DNA of 7,777 bases, from positions 1-7,777 of the forward strand of contig JAGBQU010000211.1 of assembly GCA_017632755.1 (NCBI GenBank), read 5' to 3'. Shown here piece by piece: positions 5,429-7,777 of the stretch (its first letter is position 1; each line of letters starts with the position of its first letter). This stretch comes from Lachnospiraceae bacterium (GTDB lineage Bacteria; Bacillota_A; Clostridia; Lachnospirales; Lachnospiraceae). The notes below the pieces were generated by a model. It saw nothing but the letters and a program-made list of their open reading frames with translations. It had not been told where the DNA came from and did not search any database. Both the position numbers and the translations under genes were made by a program.

Positions 5429-6703
5429 ATGATTAAAAAGGAAATGATTGCCATGTTGTTGGCAGGCGGTCAAGGCAGCAGACTTGGTGTATTGACGAAA
5501 AAGGTTGCAAAACCTGCGGTCGCGTTTGGTGGGAAATACCGTATTATTGACTTTCCGCTCAGCAATTGTATCAATTCGGCAGTGGACACAGTCGGTGTGC
5601 TTACGCAGTATCAGCCGCTCAGGCTCAATACGCACATCGGGATCGGTATTCCGTGGGATCTGGATCGTAACATCGGCGGAGTGACGGTGTTGCCTCCGTA
5701 TGAAAGGAGCACGAACAGTGAGTGGTATACCGGAACGGCGAATGCGATCTATCAGAACATCGATTATATGGAGAGTTTTAATCCCGAGTATGTACTTATT
5801 TTATCGGGTGACCATATCTACAAGATGGATTATGAGGTTATGCTGGAGTATCACAAATCGAAAGGGGCTGAGGTAACGCTTGCCGCAATGCCCGTTCCGA
5901 TGGAGGAAGCCAAGCGCTTTGGTATCCTGATCACGGATGAGAACCGGCAGATCAAAGAGTTTGAGGAAAAACCGGAGCACCCCAGAAGCAATCTCGCTTC
6001 GATGGGTATCTACATATTTAACTGGTCGACGCTCAAGGCGGCATTGATCAAAAATGCAAACCAGCCTGCGCTGGATTTCGGAAAGCATGTCATCCCGTAT
6101 TGTCATGAGAACGGTTCACCGATCTTTGCTTACGAGTACAACGGTTACTGGAAGGATGTCGGAACACTTCATTCCTACTGGGAGGCAAACATGGAGTTGA
6201 TCGATCTGGTACCGGAGTTCAATCTCTATGAAGAGTACTGGAAGATCTATACCAAGAACGACAGACTCCCGCCTCAGTATATCGCAGAGTCAGCCGAGGT
6301 GGAAAAGAGTATCATCGGCGAAGGCTCGGAGATTTACGGAAAGGTGTACAATTCCGTGATCGGATGCGGTGTCATCATCGGGGAGGGAACCGTTGTGCGG
6401 GATTCCATCATCATGAACGACACCATCATTGGAAAGTACGGCGAGATCAACAAGGGCATCATCGCCGAGAATGTGGAGATCGGGGATAATGTCAAACTCG
6501 GCATCGGCGAGGAGATAGAAAATGAGACCGATCCTCACATTTACAACAACGGACTGGTGACTGTGGGTGAGAGATCCATTGTACCGTCAAATATCTCTGT
6601 CGGTAGAAATACCGTTATCTTTGGCGATACAAAGGAGGAAGATTATCAGGATCATTACCTTCCCAGCGGCAGAACTTTAATGAAGGTAGGTGATGAAGCA
6701 TGA
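5429..6703 (+). CDS. glgC: Glucose-1-phosphate adenylyltransferase, catalytic subunit
   Basis: A 424-aa cytoplasmic enzyme that converts glucose 1-phosphate and ATP to ADP-glucose, the committed step of bacterial glycogen synthesis. The N-terminal nucleotidyltransferase domain shows the glycine-rich loop GGQGSRL (13-19), [20 protein letters not shown] (28-47), [10 protein letters not shown] (126-135, metal-binding D128), the sugar-phosphate motif FEEKP (178-182) and WKDVGT (241-246). The C-terminal part (about 285-400) has hexapeptide-type isoleucine/glycine repeats of a left-handed beta helix. K36 in FGGK sits where the Escherichia coli enzyme has activator-site K39. Length and motifs are normal. 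I chose ATG at 5429, with a GAGGTGAT ribosome binding site at 5418-5425. GTG at 5414, five codons upstream in the same frame, would bury that site. It shares an operon with glgD. Confidence 0.95.
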   Translation: MIKKEMIAMLLAGGQGSRLGVLTKKVAKPAVAFGGKYRIIDFPLSNCINSAVDTVGVLTQYQPLRLNTHIGIGIPWDLDRNIGGVTVLPPYERSTNSEWYTGTANAIYQNIDYMESFNPEYVLILSGDHIYKMDYEVMLEYHKSKGAEVTLAAMPVPMEEAKRFGILITDENRQIKEFEEKPEHPRSNLASMGIYIFNWSTLKAALIKNANQPALDFGKHVIPYCHENGSPIFAYEYNGYWKDVGTLHSYWEANMELIDLVPEFNLYEEYWKIYTKNDRLPPQYIAESAEVEKSIIGEGSEIYGKVYNSVIGCGVIIGEGTVVRDSIIMNDTIIGKYGEINKGIIAENVEIGDNVKLGIGEEIENETDPHIYNNGLVTVGERSIVPSNISVGRNTVIFGDTKEEDYQDHYLPSGRTLMKVGDEA

Positions 6704-7777
6704 GAGCAATCGGAATCATTTTAGCAGGCGGAAACAACCATCGTATGCAGGAACTGTCACAAAAGCGTGCCATTGCGGCAATGCCGATCGCGGGCAGCTA
6801 CCGCAGCATCGATTTTTCACTGAGCAACATGTCCAACTCCCATATTCAGAAGGTGGGGGTTTGTACACAATACAATGCCAGCAGTCTGAACACACACTTA
6901 AGTTCCTCCAAATGGTGGGATTTCGGTAGAAAGCAGGGTGGACTTTTCGTATTCACCCCCGCTGTGACGAGTGAGAACAGCTACTGGTATCGCGGAACGG
7001 CGGATGCCCTCTATCAGAACATCTCCTTTTTGAAGGAGAGTCACGAACCGTATGTTGTCATCGCTTCCGGTGATGGCGTGTACAAGATGGACTTTAATAA
7101 AGTACTCGAGTACCACATCGCGAAAAAAGCGGATATAACCGTTGTGTGCAAGGATATGCCGCAGGGAATGAATGTGGAGCGCTACGGCACGATGAAGATG
7201 AACGAGGAGTGCCGGATCGAGGAGTTTGAGGAAAAGCCGATCGTGGCCAAATCAAACACGGTCTCCTGCGGGATCTATGTAGTCAGGAGAAGACAGCTCA
7301 TCGAGCTGCTTGAAAAGTGTGCAGAGGAAGGTCTCTACGATTTCGTCAAGGACGTTTTGATCAGATATAAGAACTTTAAGCGGATCTACGGATATAAGAT
7401 CAAAGATTACTGGAGCAATATCGCAACGGTGGAGGATTATTTCCGCACCAATATGGACTTCTTAAAGCCGGAAGTGCGGGATTATTTCTTCAGGCAATAT
7501 CCGGATATCTACTCCAAGGAGGATGACCTTCCGCCGGCTAAGTACAATGTCGGAGCCAAGGTAAAGAACAGTCTGATCGCCAGTGGCACGATCGTCAACG
7601 GAGTGGTTGAGAACTCCATCATCTTTAAGAAGGCATTCATTGGAAATAATTGCGCCATCAAGAATTCGATCATTCTGAATGATGTGTATATCGGAGATAA
7701 CACATACATAGAGAACTGTATCGTGGAAAGCGGTGACACGATCCGTGCCAACTCATACCACAAAGGGGAAGGCAAGA
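6700..7777 (+). CDS. glgD: GlgD, non-catalytic ADP-glucose pyrophosphorylase subunit (3' end cut off)
   Basis: The first 359 codons are in the window, and probably only about 10-20 residues are missing, as the family is usually about 370 aa. It is a GlgC paralogue expected to form a heteromer with GlgC. The fold is kept: LAGG (8-11), [12 protein letters not shown] (36-47), [11 protein letters not shown] (97-107), [10 protein letters not shown] (123-132), EEFEEKP (174-180) and beta-helix repeats from about 285. Catalytic features are changed. The loop GGQGSRL of GlgC is GGNNHRM here, KPAV is AMPI, GDH is GDG and WKDVGT is WSNIAT. This matches Firmicutes GlgD, reported to be inactive or weakly active alone but to modulate GlgC. 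The ATG overlaps the glgC stop as ATGA (6700-6703), with AGGTGA at 6688-6693, indicating translational coupling. Confidence 0.93.
   Translation, partial: MRAIGIILAGGNNHRMQELSQKRAIAAMPIAGSYRSIDFSLSNMSNSHIQKVGVCTQYNASSLNTHLSSSKWWDFGRKQGGLFVFTPAVTSENSYWYRGTADALYQNISFLKESHEPYVVIASGDGVYKMDFNKVLEYHIAKKADITVVCKDMPQGMNVERYGTMKMNEECRIEEFEEKPIVAKSNTVSCGIYVVRRRQLIELLEKCAEEGLYDFVKDVLIRYKNFKRIYGYKIKDYWSNIATVEDYFRTNMDFLKPEVRDYFFRQYPDIYSKEDDLPPAKYNVGAKVKNSLIASGTIVNGVVENSIIFKKAFIGNNCAIKNSIILNDVYIGDNTYIENCIVESGDTIRANSYHKGEGK

Overview
The window looks like a chromosomal segment of a Gram-positive Clostridia, most likely a Lachnospiraceae relative (Roseburia/Butyrivibrio-like). This is inferred from the paired glgC-glgD genes, a DnaD-family/DnaI helicase-loader pair, a long (about 394 aa) PRPP synthetase, and strong AGGAGG-type ribosome binding sites with ATG and GTG starts. 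All genes but one are recognisable housekeeping or central-metabolism genes; the exception is the tail of a signalling protein. No mobile element, CRISPR array, tRNA or rRNA was seen.

Layout. Positions 1-141 (+) hold the last 46 codons of an EAL-domain (cyclic-di-GMP phosphodiesterase-type) protein. A strong 15-bp hairpin at 147-182 separates it from the convergent operon and can serve both strands. The minus strand from 3394 down to 200 carries a three-gene operon: a DnaD/DnaB-family primosomal protein, a DnaI-type helicase loader and a ribose-phosphate pyrophosphokinase (prs). The genes are tightly packed, with each downstream ribosome binding site overlapping the previous stop codon. The operon has an extended -10 promoter at about 3437-3464, whose -35 overlaps the U-tract and stem edge of the terminator for the gene before it. 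Between that terminator and the murC stop codon (3497-3688) lies a cluster of DnaA-box-like 9-mers, including an 18-bp double box present twice with one mismatch. murC (5065-3689, minus) is monocistronic, with its own promoter near 5096-5125.

A 363-bp AT-rich divergent intergenic region (5066-5428) separates murC from the plus-strand glycogen operon. That operon is glgC (5429-6703) followed by glgD (from 6700, cut by the window end), joined by an ATGA overlap and driven by an extended -10 promoter at 5291-5319 with a leader of about 100 nt.

How the genes work together. The dnaD-like and dnaI genes load the replicative helicase, and prs, translated from the same message, makes PRPP for nucleotide synthesis. 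MurC starts the stem peptide of peptidoglycan. GlgC and GlgD form an ADP-glucose pyrophosphorylase in which GlgD has lost the catalytic loop. The most interesting non-coding signal is the DnaA-box cluster beside the helicase-loader operon. It suggests DnaA-dependent control of that operon, or a DnaA titration site, away from oriC.
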